Assembly: GCA_016935595.1 (NCBI GenBank)
Contig: JAFGQQ010000094.1
Location: 1-5,138 of the forward strand
Origin: Bacteroidales bacterium
GTDB lineage: Bacteria; Bacteroidota; Bacteroidia; Bacteroidales; UBA10428
Length of the DNA stretch: 5,138 nucleotides
Reading direction: 5' to 3'
Position numbers and translations under genes: made by a program. Positions 4,684 through 5,138 of the stretch are shown here, one piece after another. The notes below the pieces were generated by a model. The model was not told the origin of the DNA and searched no databases. It worked only from the letters and a program-made list of their open reading frames with translations. The first letter of the stretch is position 1. Every line of letters begins with the position of its first letter.

Positions 4684-5138
4684 ATGACTTTTGAATTACC
4701 TAAATTAAAATATTCGTACAATGCCTTAGAACCTTATATAGATGCTTTAACAATGGAAATACATCATACCAGGCATCACGGAGCCTATACTGCAAAGCTA
4801 AATGATGCAATTAAAGGCACTGATTTAGAGGGTATGACTATTGAAGAAATTTTAAGAAACATTTCCAAATACCCATTGGCTGTAAGAAATAATGGCGGTG
4901 GTTATTATAATCACAATTTATTTTGGAAGATTTTATCACCCAAAGGAGGTGGCATGCCATCAGGTAAATTGCTGGAAGGCATTGAAAGTAGTTTTGGAAG
5001 TTTTGAAAAATTCAAATCTGAGTTTAATTCAGCCGCTGCCAACAGGTTTGGTTCAGGTTGGGCGTGGCTGATTGATACTGGTGATAAATTGGTGGTTTCT
5101 TCAACTCCAAACCAGGATAATCCTTTAATGGATATTAC
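4684..5138 (+). CDS. sodA: Superoxide dismutase (Mn/Fe family), N-terminal part
   Basis: The reading frame runs from ATG at 4684 to the window edge, giving 151 residues of a family usually near 200. It converts superoxide to oxygen and hydrogen peroxide. There is no signal peptide, so it is cytoplasmic. The start M-T-F-E-L-P-K-L-K-Y is typical of the family. Metal ligands His27 (in EIHHTRHHGAY) and His77 (in YYNHNLFW) are present, as is the active-site gate Tyr35. The second Asp and His ligands lie beyond the edge. NNGGGYYNH (69-77) has Gly where iron enzymes carry Gln, and NQD (143-145) supplies the Gln seen in manganese enzymes. The visible residues therefore favour the Mn type or a cambialistic enzyme. 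GSGWAWL (123-129) is the conserved core. A Fur-like palindrome upstream suggests oxidative-stress or metal control. Family assignment is certain; the sodA symbol rests on the Mn-type residues. Confidence 0.95.
   Translation, partial: MTFELPKLKYSYNALEPYIDALTMEIHHTRHHGAYTAKLNDAIKGTDLEGMTIEEILRNISKYPLAVRNNGGGYYNHNLFWKILSPKGGGMPSGKLLEGIESSFGSFEKFKSEFNSAAANRFGSGWAWLIDTGDKLVVSSTPNQDNPLMDI

Overview
The window looks like part of the chromosome of a Bacteroidota bacterium, probably from Bacteroidales/Marinilabiliales or a related order, although the order is a guess. The evidence is the AT-rich base composition, near absence of Shine-Dalgarno sequences before start codons, promoter-like boxes of the Bacteroidota type (TAnnTTTG at -7, TTTG-like at -33), a secreted protein with a C-terminal type IX secretion sorting domain, and an ABC-2 transporter/GntR/GIN-domain cluster of a kind common in that phylum.

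Layout: (1) Positions 1-197, minus strand, hold a tRNA-His(GUG) locus. The tRNA gene at 1-44 is cut by the window edge. Just upstream of it, on the same strand, lies a partial second copy that stops after the anticodon arm. Its D-loop is split by an 88-nt insert built of two 37-nt hairpins. A good tRNA-type promoter (208-238) points at the broken copy. (2) Positions 285-3018, minus strand, are a tight four-gene operon transcribed as ABC ATPase, ABC-2 permease, short YtrA-type GntR repressor, then a membrane-anchored GIN-domain (DUF2807) protein, with gaps of 5, 2 and 12 nt. A Bacteroidota-type promoter lies upstream at 3057-3086. Directly downstream of its -7 box is a dyad (3031-3056) very like the operator known for Bacillus YtrA, so the GntR protein probably represses its own operon. 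(3) Positions 3019-3320 are the divergent intergenic region. (4) Positions 3321-4514, plus strand, encode a secreted DUF4380 protein with a signal peptide, a mutarotase-like beta-sandwich signature and a T9SS type A sorting tail, closed by a strong intrinsic terminator (4540-4564). (5) From 4684 to the window end, plus strand, is the N-terminal part of a Mn/Fe superoxide dismutase with Mn-type residues. It is preceded by a perfect 17-bp palindrome with the 7-1-7 geometry of PerR/Fur-family operators.

The ABC/GntR/GIN operon is one functional unit, plausibly a self-regulated envelope-stress or drug-response transporter. The DUF4380 gene and sod appear to be independent units. The least explained elements are the hairpin insert in the tRNA-His copy and the PerR-like palindrome in front of sod.
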